From contig CM030937.1 in NCBI GenBank assembly GCA_018136815.1, positions 504,553 through 568,552 of the forward strand: 64,000 nt of DNA, read 5' to 3'. The position numbers and the translations under genes were made by a program. Below the pieces are notes generated by a model. That model was not told the origin of the DNA. It searched no databases and was given only the letters and a program-made list of their open reading frames with translations. Below, piece by piece: positions 30,097 through 44,036 of the stretch; position 1 is the stretch's first letter, and each line of letters opens with the position of its first letter. Origin of the DNA: Isochrysis galbana (Eukaryota; Haptophyta; Isochrysidales; Isochrysidaceae).

Positions 30097-30560
30097 TTGG
30101 CGTGGCGAGCGTGAGCGAAGGCGTGTGAGTGGTGAGTGGTAATAAGGGTGTGGTAGTTGTAGTTGTCTGTAGAGTATGTAGGACTGGGACGAAAGCTGGG
30201 TGAGGACGAGAACGAGGACGAGGGACGAGGGACGAGGGGCTACCCGGGCCGACCAGATAGAAAACCCACTGAGAGACAACGACAGACACACCAGACTCAT
30301 ACCAACAGTCTAACAGTCTCCACACTAACATATCTTCCCCACGAACTGACATGGGGAGAACAAACAAGGAAGATACGGAAGAGAATGCCGACAAGAGAGC
30401 GACGATGCGCGGGACCATCCGAAGGTGAATCGACAGTTACGCGGGCGGCGCATCGACACTTTCGTTCGGGGAGGGGCTCCGTTGCCGTCGATGGTCGATG
30501 GGCTTCCGTCACTCAGCACTAAGGTTATATTCACACAATAAGAAAACTCTAGCGCTCCCA
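30097..30560 (-). repeat. LTR-like dispersed repeat copy
   Basis: The reverse complement follows the same order as 59170-59325 (GTAACTGTCG, then CGTCGCTCTCTTGTCGGCAT, then TTAGTGTGGAGA) but is diverged. Its 30470-30540 part resembles 22990-23110. Confidence 0.55.
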
Positions 30561-30650
30561 CGTCTTCACGAAGTTTTTCTACTCTCTATTCTATGCAGGA
30601 ATTGTAATTAAAGTAGGTTGGGAGCGCACTGCGCTCAGCCGCGCAGCAGC

Positions 30651-31040
<390 letters not shown>

Positions 31041-31151
31041 CCTCTCTATCCCACCCACATAGCTCTTTCTCCCTCTAATAATTTGGTACCTCGTCTCTCC
31101 TTTCCTTCACCATTCTGGCTCCCTCTTTGATAGGTGCTCTCCGACGATTTT

Positions 31152-31221
31152 CTTGGGAGGAAGGGAGAGCGAGAGGGAGGGAGAGGGAGAGAGGGGGGGC
31201 GGGGAGGGGGGGGGGGGGAGA

Positions 31222-31271
<50 letters not shown>

Positions 31272-31272
31272 G
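31152..31272. repeat. GA-rich tract
   Basis: GAGAG and G-run repeats immediately upstream of the lipid-transfer gene. Its open frame is an artefact, so the gene start was placed downstream of it. Confidence 0.85.
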
Positions 31273-31377
31273 AGAACGCCCGCCGCCGCCGCATCACGGC
31301 CTCTCTCTCCACTCCTCCTCCTCCCGACGCCGGTCCTCCTACCGTTTTCTCACCTTCCCACTCGATTCCTTTCAGAT

Positions 31378-34300
31378 ATGCCGACGTTCTCTTGCGAACC
31401 CCTCATCGCGCTTCGTCCCCCCGTTGCCCTGCCCTCTCTTTCTCTAATCCACACCAATTTCTTCTCTACTCTGGACTGTCGCCTCCGCGCGCGGATGCGT
31501 CCCGTCCTCCTCCTCCTCCTCCTCCTCCTCCTCCTCTCTCCCGCCTCCCCCAGCCCTCCCTTCGTCCGCAAGCTGCAGCAGCTGGTACTCCGCCGCCCCG
31601 CACCCCCACCGTCGCCTCCCATCTCTCCTCCCGAGCTTCCTCGCCTTCTCCTCTCCGCTCTCTCTTCTCTCTCTCTCTCTCTCTCTCCCACAAACTCTCT
31701 CTCCCGCTCTCCACAGCCTCTACCGCCTCTCTTCACGATATCCCCCAGCGAACAGGCGACCCAAAACGAGATCCAGGATGAGGTTGACCCGCCAGACACG
31801 CCGCCGCCTGAGGAAGCCTCGCCGAGCGCCGAGGAGAGGCCGCAGAACCTTGGGGGAAAGCTGTGGCTCGCGTTCGGGGGGTTGCTCTGCCTCCTCCTCT
31901 TGCTGCTCCGCTGGGTGGTGCCTCGACGTCTGCGTGCTAGCGGAATGGAGTGCAGCCATGCGTTCGTAAGTCTTTCCTACTCGCGCGGCCTCTCGCTCGG
32001 CCTAGCGAGGCTACGTGCCCTGCCAGAGGGCGCACTCGACACCATCAATGAGAATGGGCTTGGTATGTTCTTCCCCAGCAGACTGGAGCGGTTCGAGGCG
32101 GACGAGCTGGCGATCGACGTATCGCTGCGCGCGCTTGGCGCGCTGCTGCTATACCGGCGATACCGCACGACGCCTTGCGCCGGCGTCGACGCGCCGGCCG
32201 AGGGGCCGCGCCTGCTCACGCTGCGGCTTGAAGGTGGCCGGCTGACGCATGGCGCATGTGCGGCGGATGAATGGCATGGAGGCGAGCAGGCGCTGACCGA
32301 GTACCTGCTCTCGGTCAAGCGCGCCAGTGCAGAACGTGCATGCGAGATACTCATCGCCCACGCGCGCGTCGCCGGTGGCGAGCTCGGCGCGCGTGGTGTC
32401 GTGCCGTCAGCGCCGCTCACGCGCACACGTGCTTTCGTGCGCGCAGCGCTAACGCATACTCGGCTGCTCGCCGCGCCGCTCGAGCTGCGGTACGCCAACG
32501 CACCCTCCGACGTGCTACTCGTGATGAAATTCGGCGTTCTTGCTTTAGAGTTCGGTGACCCGCCAGCGCCGACGCTCGCGGGCGTGGCACCGCAGCGCGT
32601 GCGGCTGATAAGTGAGCGGGTTCGCATATATACCGAGCGTGTTGGTGGACCCGAGGTAGAGCCCGTGCTCGAGGTCGGTCCCACCGCGCTGGCGACGCCA
32701 TCTGACGAGCTGGGCGTCGCGTCATCATGGGTTCGCCAGTTGCTGGGCGCGCAACCTGCTAGCTCGATCGCCAAAGCCGACGCTTTGCCCGCGCTAGTGC
32801 TTCTTGTTGCGACTGAGTACCAACCTGACCTTGTTACACAGCGACGGGTAAAGCTGCGCGCCTCACCGCTCCGCCTCAGACTACTTCCCGAACAGAGCGG
32901 TGCACTTGCGCGTCTCTTGGCGGTTCACTCTGAGTACAACGGCTGGTATGCTGACGCGGCGGACCACGTCCATCTAGGCGAGGTCTCCGCCGCCTCAGCC
33001 ATGTTGCTCGAGGGCGCCATCAAGCGCGCACAGCACGCAATAGCGGCCAAGGCGGCGGCAGCCAAGGCGGCGGTGCAGGGCCGCGCGGATGTTGCGGCGG
33101 CTAATGTGGCCATGGCAGCAGCGACTGCCGCCGCTGGGGCGGCGGCCGAGATCGAAGCTGACGTGGCGCGCCTACCCAGCCACCTTCTTGTCTACGCGTG
33201 GCTCCTCGGCCGGCGGCGCGCAATGGGCGCCACGGCCGACACGGAAAAGGCCTTTTGGCGAGGTGTGAGTGCACTGCGCGAACGGCTCGACGACCCGCGT
33301 CTTGCGTCGGGCGGGAGCGGCATGCCAGTACCCGCCGCCGCCGCCGCCCCGCGCGTGCCTGCCACGTGGGCTGACGCGCTTGCCGAGGTCGAGGCGGGCT
33401 GCCAAGAACTTAGTGCCGTCGCTCCATCGTATGCTGCGCTCGATGCACGGGCGCGCGAGTTGCTCGCAGTCGCTGACCACCTCCTGTACGATGGACCGCC
33501 ACTCGAGCTCGCGCCCGGCCTGCGCACCCTCGGCTATACGGATGAGCTGTGCCGCCTCCGGCTGATCCTTGAGCTTCCGCACGCCGAGGCGTCGATCTGC
33601 GCACTCGACGCGGTGAGGCGGGAGGCACGAACTGTAGCCAAGGCTGTGGTCGGAGGCGCGCCGGGCCGCCCTGGCCTGACGCTGCACCTCGAGCAGCAGC
33701 GGCGCGCGCGGGTGGTCGTGCTACGCGTGGGTGCTTGCCATATCACTGACATGGCGGCCGAGGGCCTGCGCAGCACACCCTTCCGCGAGCTCTTCGCTCC
33801 ATGCTCGCCGCCGGGCCGCGACAGCGAGGCTAGCGACGCACCGCTCCTGAGGCTCGAGTTTGAAACGCACACGCTCGGCGAGCCGCTGCCATCGTGTCTG
33901 CCCGCGACGGCCGCAACCCAACCCTCGACACACACGTGTGTCAACGTGCAGCTCGCGCGCGCGGCCTTTGTGGTGCTCGCTGAGCTCGTCGACGACGTGA
34001 GCGACTGGCGCCGCGAGGCCGTCCAGGCGCAGGCACTCCCGGACCGTGACCAGCACCGCATGCTCAAGGAGGTAGCAGAGCGCCGTCGCCTTGCCGCCGC
34101 GCGCGCGCCGCCGGCCGCGCCGCCGCGCGCGCAAGAAGCAGCGTTAAGCGATGGCCTACTGCTGGGCGGAATGCGCCAGCGCGTGCATGTCTCGCTCACC
34201 GACGTGATGCTTATCCTGCCGTGCGCTAAGGGCCACGCACCCTCAACTGCCGCCGAATCGAGTAACAAGCCCACCGGCTGGGCCTTTTGCGTTGCTATCT

Positions 34301-37300
34301 CGGACCACCGGCAAGCGCGCATCGCCGCCGCCGCTGCCGCCGCCGTCACAACGCCGCGCGGCGCGCTTTGCCATTTGCCTGACGGCAGCAAGCCCTTGCC
34401 GCCGCGCTCTCCTAGTAAGCGGCAAGTAAGTGGCCCTCCAGCCGAGCCTTTGCTAAGCATCGACTCGACGCCAACGCATGAGACCGTCGAGGCCGACGTC
34501 GATCTCTACATGCTTACCTGCCTGCTCGACGCGGTCGCCGACGGCCACATTGGGCTCGAGTCGGCTGGCGAGCGCCACTTCGTTTTTGATCCCACGCATT
34601 TGCGTCTGCGCCACCGGGCCGACGCGCAGCTAGCGATCGACGAGAACGTAGCCGATGGTGTGCCTCTGCTCGGCGCCATTCACCGGCGGGCGACATTGCA
34701 GCTAAATGTGACGGAGGCACCACACGACGGCGAGCTGCCGCCACCCTCTGTCTTCAACCTCACGACGCGCGATGTGCGCGTATTAGATGGCGTGCGCGCC
34801 GCGCTCGCCACCCGCACGACTTCGCGTGCCACTCGCTCGCCGCACAACACGTCTCGCGACTCGCCGATACCAGCCGATACCGTGGCTGCCGCCGCTGCCA
34901 AGCCCGTCGCGCGCTGCCACGTGGACACGAGCCTGGCCATCTCGCTCCAGCTTTTACAGCTCGCCTTCCATGGCGAGCATTTCTCTAACCAGCCGATGCT
35001 CGAGCTGTCACTTACACGCGCCGACGCGCGGCTGATCCTCCACCGGACTTGCCCGCTCGACGAGGCGGCCTCTCTTTCACTTGCGGCGCTGGGGCCCAGC
35101 GAGAGCGGCCACGCCACCGTGTCCATTGGCCTTGAGGCGTCGTACCTCAATATGAGTATCAACCGGTGCGCGCGCTCCGGCGCCACCGCGGCCGACCAAC
35201 CGGCTCGCCCCGACCACCCCATTACCCCCCGCCTCGCCGCAGGCTTGAGCCCCTCATTGAGCCGTGGGAAGCGCACGCCTACGCGGTCAAGCCGACGGGG
35301 GATTCGTTACTTTCGGCCAAGGCCTACTCCGATTCCGTACTTCAAGTGAGCGGGCGCGAGCTGTTGCTGGCTCAATGACTGCGTGCCGTAGCCAAGCTCA
35401 CCGCCGCCGACGCCCTCCCCTTCGCGCGCAGATGAACGTGACTGGAGCGCTGCGTGCTACTTTTAACGAGGTCCAGCGCACCTTTGATGGTCTGCGGCAT
35501 GATAGCGTCGGCGGCGCTGCGGCCGCAGCCGATGTGACAGACCTGCAATGGAGCATAATAGATCACGCCAGTGACCTACGGCACCATGGCGTGTACATGG
35601 CGCGTGAGTATAAAGCACAGGATGCGCCGCGCTCACGCGGGCATGCTGCCGCTGCCGCGGTCGTCGCCACCGCAGCAACTGAGCCCTCGATAGCGGGAGC
35701 CACCCCGGGCGCCTCGTCCAAATTCCTCTCGTCGGTGCTGTTGGCGCGACAAGAGGAGAACCTGGTCGAGAAGCTCCTCTGCATCAAGTTTCTCGGCCGG
35801 GCCACGGGCGCTGCGATGGATACGCCGCTTCGTACGCGGTGGAAACCTCCCATTCATGTGTCTCTGGCCGAGTGCCGCACATCAGCGCATCGCGTCTGGC
35901 CTACTGAGGCGAGGGTATCGCCGCATGCTGTCGTGGTAGCCGACGTCTCGAGATCCGGTGCTGGTCGGCAGGCGAGTGCACCAGCATGTCGCCGGCCTCT
36001 CACGCCCACCACTATTGAGTCGCCCGCGCGGTCTCCATGCACACGGCGCCACTCCCATACCGCGCGCTGCCCGGCAGGTTCTCCTCCGCTCCAACGTCAC
36101 CATCCACAACCCACTTCGTTGTGCTGTCCGTGTGCGCTTCGTCGCGTTGCACGCGGCCGAGTCGCTCGGCCTCTTGCGCGGCGACACTGCCATGCGCGCC
36201 GAGGAACTTGTCGTGCCATCCGGCCACAGCTATCACGTCCCATTGCACCTCACGTGTGGCACCTGCATCCACGTCCGCCCTGTTCGCGGGCCGCATGATC
36301 CGACCCCATTCCCCGCAGAGACGGACGCGCGGCTCGACGACCTCACGCGCGAGTCGGACGTTGACGGCGACCCCGCCGAGGTTGCCGGGGCGCGGCCCGC
36401 CCTCGTCGTGTTACACCGCAAGCACACTGACATCGAGCACCCCACGTGGGGCAAAGTGCCGGACTTTGTGATCGCTGTGCTCCCGAAGTACACCATCGAG
36501 AACCGGCTACCCATTGGCTTACAATTCCGCCTCCGCTCCCTTCCACAGCGCCGGGCGCGGCGGAGGGTACCGGACGCGGCCGCTGCGCCCTCAATACTCT
36601 CGCCCACCTTTGTGCGCGGACGTGCTTCCGTTGAGCGCACAAACTCAGCCGCCTCCGTTTGCGGCGAGTCGGTCAATGGCGGCTCCACGTTGCCTGATGC
36701 TGACCCACCAGGGTCACCTGAGTTACTGCCACCACAGCGCGGTGACGGCGAGGCGATTTTGTATGGCCCGCACGCCACCACCAATGCCAACGTCGCCGCC
36801 GCTAGAACCGGCAGGCCATTGCAGCCGACTGGCGAGACGGCCGCACCGAGTGCCGCTTTGGTGAACGCCACAGGCGGTGCGGACGCGGGCGAGGCGGCTG
36901 CGGCGCCGACAAGGCCGCTCGCGATCGCCGGCGGACGCGTGATGGAACTCGGGCAATCTTTGATTGGCCTGCTCCGCCGCCCGTCACCCGAACGCGAGAG
37001 CGCACGCAACTCTGCGGCGGCGCTCGGCGTCGCCGACGGTGAGCTGCCGGCCAACCGCACCGTAGTGGAGGAGGACGAGCCGACGATCTCCGACGTGCTC
37101 CTCATCGGTGACCACTCCGAGCTCATCGCCCCCTTCCTACTGCTGCCCGAGCGCGATCTGCACCTCTCCCTGCGCTACGTGGAAGACAGCCCCGAGTCGG
37201 GTGGCGAATTCGCGTGCTGGTCGTCACGGGAAGCTTCTGATGACGGCGCGTCAGTGGGCGAGATGGCGGTATGGCCGGCCGCCGAGATCGAGGCGCCCAC

Positions 37301-40300
37301 GACGCCCTCCGCACCAGCCAGCGCCGGCGCTGCTTCTCGTGACCGAGTTCGCGCCCAGGCATGTGCGCACATGGAGGCGGCGAGCACGCCGTGGGTCACT
37401 ATGAGAGACCACCTCGACATTGTCAACTTTGAGAAGCGCGTGCACCGTAAGTGGACCGTTCTAGGCACCAAGGCGAGGGACCTTGCGCTCAAAGACGCCA
37501 CGAACGGCAAGGGCCGCTGGGTCAAGCGAGTCCGGCTGAACGAGCAAATGGAGGTGCCCCCCCCCCCCCCTCCCACCTGTCTCCCATCTTGCACTGACTT
37601 GTTTTGCCCCCCCCCCCCCCCCCCCCTCACGGTCGCCGCTCGCCCGCCTCATGCGCAGGTATGGGTGCAGCTCACCGGCGGAGGCGTCAACCAGCCGTTG
37701 CGCATACTCATATGGGCCGACGTTGCCATCCTGAACCAGACAACGCTGCACCTTTCCTACCTTTCCGCAGCAGCCGCTGGGCAACGCGGGGCGCCTCTCC
37801 TGCCCGAGGAGACGCCCCGACACGAGGCTAATGAACAGGCTGAGCTGCAACGCCGGCTGCGCGCCGAGTCGCTCTCGCTCCTTTGTCCGCGTGACCGCGA
37901 CCACAAGGTGCTCTCCCGTATTGCGGTCCGGATGGATGGTGTGAACCGCACCATTACGCGCAACCAGCAAGTGTTCGCCTCAAACGCAGCTACTATGGCC
38001 GACGATGGAGATGCAGATGTTGACTTTGTGCACAATGGTACCGCCGACGGTGTGATGCAACTCTGCGAGCCCAACGAGCGCCTCCTTCTGCGACGGTTGC
38101 GCGGCCTCGTCTCCACGCCCATTTCCACGCAGTCGGCCACCTACTACGGCGAGGCGTGGCTCGGCGGATCGGCCGGCGTGCTCGGCGTGCAGACACAGCT
38201 GCAGGCACAGGAGGCAGTGCCTAAGACATCCATCATCGCCGTGCGCCCGCGCTTCATCCTCGTGAACAAGTTGAGCGAGCCCCTGCAATTCCACGCGATC
38301 CACCAATCGTCGGCCACGAGGCGCCTCGGCCGCGGTCCGCGAGCATTCTCCGACATTGTGCGGCTGCCAGCCGACGCGGAAACGCCTAGTGCCCTCGGCG
38401 TCGTGGGCGCAGCTGTCCTTGCGGCGGGCGGTGGGCGCACCGGCGGTGCAGGCGTCGCAAGCGATGCGCGCGATACGGCTAGCGGTGTGGGCGAGCCACC
38501 CGACATCGCCTCGCTTCCCTCGCTCCCACCCAATGCATGCTCGCCCATCTACCACTTCCAGTCGGACGACCCAAACGAGAGCGGACTACTCAGCACCGAG
38601 GCTTCGCGAAAGAACATGATGGGCCGGCTACGCCTGCGGTTGCGTGTCGCAACCACCATGGGCCGCTGGTCGCCCCGCTTCTCGCTCACCGAAGCCACCA
38701 ACTACCACTACTTTGCAGACAAGGAACCCGAGCCGCGTCCCGGCGCCGCCTTTGCCGCTGCCGCTGCCGCAACTCCGCCCAAGGTGGTCCGCGTCTCGGT
38801 GCGTGAGCTCGCACCGACGGTATTCGTCTGCGTCGAAGACGCGACGTATAGCCCCCCCTGCTGCATGCGCAACGACTCCAACGACACCGTCTGGTTCGCT
38901 GTGTTGCCCCCCAACAGCCGCTCAGTGAGCGCCGGCGCCTCCAGCGCCTCCTTCGTCCTCAAGGGCGGCGGTGGCCTCGGCGCCCTCGCCCCGACGCTCG
39001 GCGGGCGGGACAAGGGGCTGGTTTGGCATGCGCTGCCTCCCGGATCGGGCGATGTGCCGCTACTCTGGGACTTCCACAAGATGGCTGCTACAAACCGCAA
39101 GGTGCATGCCCTGTGCCATATTCACTCACGCACACGCATCGCGGACGAGCGCGCACCCATCTGTGCGCATGCCCGCCCGCGCCATGCCCGCTTGTGCCAT
39201 GCTCACCCACGCACAACCGCTTGTGCCATGCTCACCCACGCACACGCATCGCGAACGAGCGCGCACCCATTACTACCCCATCCGACCTACACGGCAGTCC
39301 GATGGCTCGCTCGCCGTTTGCATCGCGAGCGCCAACCCAGCCTATGGTGCGAGCCTCGACGACGAACAGGCGCAGATCTTCGGCTTTGGGGAGCTCTACG
39401 TGGTCAAGTCGCTGCGCCGCACAAGCCATCACCGCTCCGTCCACGACCGTGCAACCAGCCGCAACCACAATGGCGGCCAAAGCAATGAGGGCAATAGCCT
39501 ACTCTATGGCCGCGTGGGCATGCACGACAATGGCAGCGACACGCGGCTACTTCGTTTGTCCGATCGATTAGAGGCAAACGAGTGGGCGGAAGGGCAGGAG
39601 CACGACGAGGCGCAGGCTGCCGCAGCGCAGGCGGCGGCCTTGACGGCTTCACAGTCCACCGCGGCTGTCCCCAAGACATTTTTGCCGGCGCTACCTATCC
39701 CAGGCTTCGGTCGCGCCGCCTTGCCGCAGCGGCAGTCACTCCCACTGCGTGTGCCGGCGGCCTCCACCCCGCGCACGTTCAGTGCGACCGAGCACTCTTG
39801 GGCCAAGCGCCGGATTCTTCTACCCTCTGAGGTGCTCGCGCGCAGCAAAAGGCTCGGCTCGCGCGCCACCTCGGCAGGCTCACTCTCCGAGGTCGATGTC
39901 GAGGCAAGCGTGCCGCCCATGAGGCCACCGGCCGTCCCGGGTACCTCCTCGGCGCTTGTTGTGCACGAGATGGGCCGCGGCGACGGCACTGCTGAGAGCA
40001 ACGGCCCCGCCGACGCTATGCCCGGCAGCGTGATATGCTTCGCTGTCGAGGTAATGATGCACGGCGTCTCGGTCGCGCTCATCGACTCTACCCCCCGCGA
40101 ACTGGTGCAGCTCAACCTACGTGGCATCCACCTCGGCCTCATCGCAACGCCGGTCCGATCGAACACTACCTTTCGTTTGCGTGCCCTCACCGTGGATAAT
40201 CTCATGACCGGCTCTTTCAACCCATTGCTCCTTGCTTCGGAACCAGCCCCATCGCTTCGCGCCGGGGCACCACCCGAAGAAGCCATCTCTTTGCTAGTAG

Positions 40301-43300
40301 TGAAGCGTATCCACCCCACGCATGCCGCCTTCCGGCTGGTCGAGCTAAAGCTCGCCCCGTTGAACGTTGTGCTCGACTTGGCTTTACTCAAGGCGCTCTC
40401 CGCTGCCGCGTGGGAGAGCGATGCAGGTGTCGCCTCCGCTGCCGCTGGCCGGCCGGCCATCAATGTCGGATGCTCCGATCGGCTAGCAGCCACCTTTGGC
40501 GTGCTCCGAACGCAGGGCATCGACGTACCCGAGGACGTTCTCCGCCGCTCGCGCGTCGCGCGTTCCGAGCAGCTCTACTTGCAAAAGGTGGTGTTGTGCC
40601 CGATGCGGCTGAGCGCCACTGTGGCCATGGGCGCAACATACGTGTCGGACCCCTCTCGCGAGCTGTTAGAGGTGCTGGAGGACCTCGTGCCGCACGTACC
40701 GAAAGCGCTCGAGCATCTGCTCCCGGTGTTAGCAAATCTCGCCTCAGTCACCGATGCCTCCTTCAAGGTGTCGGCGTTCGAGGTGCGCCCTCTTTACCCG
40801 TTTCTTCACGTGTGCTAGGAGGTGGGGGGTTGAAGGTGGAGTGTTTCGCGCGCTCCAAATGGTGACATGTGCGTGTCTTTTAAGCCAGGTGGGGGGAGCG
40901 AGCGAATGGGCATTTCACACGCCGGCCCTTGACGCCCTTGGCTGCAGGTGAACGACGTCTTCTCCTCGCTTGGAGCACTCGCTTCCGTCGCCGCCGCACA
41001 GTGGTCCGCGGAGATGATGCGCGACCTGATGGTGGCAATGGGCTCCATCGACATGTTTGGCAACCCCATCGGCCTCGTTCGGCGTGTGGGCGCCGCGGCG
41101 GAGCGCATCGGCGAACACGCCATCGAGGGTGTAAAGACGAGGGATATGGCGGCCTTCGGAAGGTCGGCAGGGCTGGAAGTGCGTGCTTGCCACGCGCTCC
41201 CCTCGCCGCGTGCTCTTCGTCGCACCGCCCAACAGCGCACTCGCCTCGGCGCCCTCCGCGTCACATCCCGCCGGATGATTTCTCGCACAGGTGCTCCATG
41301 GCGTTATTGGCGGTTCCGCCGACTCCATTTCCAAGCTACTCCGCTCCATCCATGGCTGTGTCTCCTCCCTCGGCCTCACCACGGCCGAGAATCGCAAGTT
41401 GATCGCGCGTGAACGGCCCCGCGATATTCTGCAGGCGCGCGGCACCGAGCGTGTGTCGGCTGGATCTCATGCTTTGCGCTTCGCTCCGCGCTATGTGCCA
41501 CCTGCATCACGAGGCGAGCTCCTCATCGCCCGCCCCGCACCGTGCGCAGGGCTTCGAGGCGGGCACGCGCGTTCTACGCCTTACCGTCCTCGACGCCGTC
41601 GATGGTCTGCGGCGCAAGCCGCTCTCCAACGACGCCCACCCATGCGACCGCGACGGCAAGTTTCTCAAACAGCTTGGCATTGCCACAGCCCAGGTGCAGT
41701 GCATCCCGCGCGTGGCTTCTGCCTCTCCCTGCCACCCCCACACCACCATCACCACCTCCCCATATTGTTGCAGTGTGTCGCGTCGCCCCTTACGGGCCTG
41801 CTGGGCGCGGGTACTGTCCTGCTCATGTCGGTCGATGCCACGACTCGTAAGCTCTCCGGACGCGAGGAGGCTCGGCGCACACGGCCGCCCCGACTCTTCG
41901 ACCCGGGTGCGCCACGGCTTCTCCCGCTACGCGACCGGATGGTCGTGCGGCTCCAGCTAGTCCTTGGCTCCTTCGTACCAGCTGACGGCCAGAGGCCCGC
42001 CTACGCCGCATCGTTGTGCTCCACGCCCCGCCAGCCGCGGTCCGGGCTCTCGCGCACGGCAAGCAGTAGCCTCGTCCACGTCAACTCATCGGGGAGCCTG
42101 GACCCCGCGCCGCCGTCCGCTACGCGAACGTCAAGTGCGGACAGCCCCATTGCCGCGGATGGCGCGACTGCCCAAACACCGCGCATAGGCAGTGCCACGG
42201 CCATGGACGCGGCGGCCCACACGACGGGAAACCTGGAGACGGCGGCCCCTGCAGGAGGAGAGTCGTCAGTGAACGGTGATACCACGTCGAGTCGTGCAGA
42301 GGCGGACGCCGAGCCGGCGCCGCCCCCCGCCCCCGTACAGTCCGTCCACCTCCGCCGGCCAAACGACTCCCAGCACGCGCCCGCTCGGTCACTTTTGCGC
42401 GTCAAGGTGAAGCTCCGCTCCGGCCCGCTGTGGACAGTTGTCCGCGAGCACACCACGCGTGGCATCCCCTGGCCGAGCGTCCGGCACTGGGAAGAGTTGC
42501 TCATCCTCGAGCCGGACACACTTGAGGACGTCATCCAGCTACAGGTGCGTGTTCCTGAGGCGAGCTGGCAGCGCTGGCAAAGCTCCCCCTTCCACCCATC
42601 TCTCTCCCCGGCGTGATCCCCGCCGCCACCATTGGCCATGGCACCCGCCGCCGCACTCGTAGGTCTGGGAAGAAGTGGACAATGGCCTTATTCCCGTACC
42701 GCCCAAACTATACGGCGAGGCGCAACTACGCGTATGCGACCTGCGCTCCATGATGGGCCAGCTAGCGTCGGCCGGCGAGCAGGCAGCCACGGCAGGCAAG
42801 GGACCAAGCTCGGCTGCCGCCACCGCAGGCCGATGGGGTGTCTCGCCTCTATCAAGTGTATCCACAACGCCACGCGGCTCCGCCAACAACCTGGTGGCCG
42901 CACTGCCTCATGTCCAGCGGCTAGTATCTACGGCGCCCGCTGCCGCGCTCGCAGTAGCGACGCCCGCCACGAGCTCTCCCCTCGCCATTTCGGCGGATCG
43001 CACGCCCGTCACGACGTTGCGCTGTGGTGACGACTCGCCGGCAAGCGGCAGCGCGCCCCCCTCTACGCCGGCCGGCGCTCCCTCGCCGGCGCTCTTCACC
43101 CCGATGCCGATCCGGGCGCAGCGGGTCGTTGCATCCTTCCTCACTCGAGATGGGCCGCTTCCCCCCAGTGTTGCCGAGGGCGACCTGCCACCCTCGCTTC
43201 GTGAAGATGGCGACGACCGCGAGACAACGCTCCGAAAAGTGCGCGCCGCCTACCTCATCCTGCGCGTACTCCGTGTGTGGCTGCTCTCGCTCGAGGTGCC

Positions 43301-44036
43301 GGCAGGCGACTTGGCGGTCCTGCGCGTGCGGGTGCGCCACGCTGAGGAGGTGCCCAATCTCGATCTTTGGTCCACGTCGGACCCGTTTGTCATCTTCACG
43401 ATTAAGGGTCGACATACCAACCTCGTCAAGCGCACTGCACCCGCCAAGCTGTCGCATCGCACAAGGCAGGAATTGAAGGCCGTCAACGGTCGGCTCGACC
43501 CTGAGTGGGAGGAACAATTCGATTGCTTCGTCCGGCTGGAGCCTGGGATCAAAATGGACGTTGAGGTGCGCGACCATGAGACGTTTGGTGACTCTAAGCT
43601 GATGGCCTCGGCCTCCGACGTGCCGGTGCTTGACGCCGACACGGAAGCGCGCCTGGCCGCTAAGGAGCCCGTCACGAGAGTGCTTGAACTGGAGGCACCG
43701 CTGCAACGCGGCAAGGGCGCGCCTGCCCGATGCCGCCTCACCGTGACGATGGAGGCGCGCCGCGTCCCTCGCCACCTGGAAGCAATCGCCAAGGGGCACC
43801 AAGTGGAGGCCAAGCTAACCGCGGCGGCCGGCACGAACGGCGGCCATGGCATACGCGCGTTTGGCGCGCAGCACGTTGGTAGCCTCAACTTACGCTTCAA
43901 GCTTTGGGACGGGATGCACGATGAGGACCCTGAAAACTCGCTTTGGCGCGACTGGGAGCAGATGGGAGGCAAGCTGGGTAGTGACCCGGAGGAAGAGGCC
44001 GTGCTCTTTGCACGGGCTTGCGAAAGATTCGACTAA
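31378..44036 (+). CDS. VPS13-like bridge lipid-transfer protein, 11 exons
   Basis: Exons: 31378 (or ATG 31495)-35165, 35243-35345, 35432-35971, 36078-37553, 37659-39101, 39298-40782, 40948-41178, 41291-41434, 41550-41693, 41774-42544, 42663-44036. They join in frame to about 3,830 residues (3,793 from 31495). Two introns use GC donors (35972 and 41435). A membrane helix (GGKLWLAFGGLLCLLLLLLR) lies near the N terminus. Family features are NRLEPLIEPWEAHAY, the SHR-binding region (FILVNKLSEPLQFHAI, GRWSPRFSL) and the VPS13 C-terminal domain (GVSVALIDSTPRELVQLNLR, GSIDMFGNPIGLVRRVG, TRPPRLF). A C2 domain (LDLWSTSDPFVIF, DVEVRDHETFGDSKL) follows. VPS13 proteins are long hydrophobic channels that move lipids at membrane contact sites. 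A classic N-terminal chorein sequence was not recognised. Confidence 0.75.
37554..37658 (+). other. In-frame intron with poly-C, lipid-transfer gene
   Basis: GT-AG intron of 105 bp (a multiple of three) with two poly-C runs. If retained it would add a proline-rich insert; removing it joins NEQME to VWVQLTGGG, which reads better. Confidence 0.6.
39102..39297 (+). other. Minisatellite-bearing intron, lipid-transfer gene
   Basis: A 196-bp GT-AG intron built of repeated GCCATGCTCACCCACGCACA and ACGCATCGCG.ACGAGCGCGCACCCAT units. Splicing joins ATNRK to SDGSLAVCIASANP in phase 0. Confidence 0.65.

Noticed and set aside
31966..32005. Possible intron with a strong GTAAGT donor early in the lipid-transfer gene
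   Set aside because: The nearest acceptors give 40 or 61 bp introns that break the frame, while the unspliced reading is continuous.
36037..39571. Alternative-frame ORFs inside the lipid-transfer gene, both strands
   Set aside because: They are shadows of the GC-rich coding frame; only the chosen frame shows VPS13 motifs.
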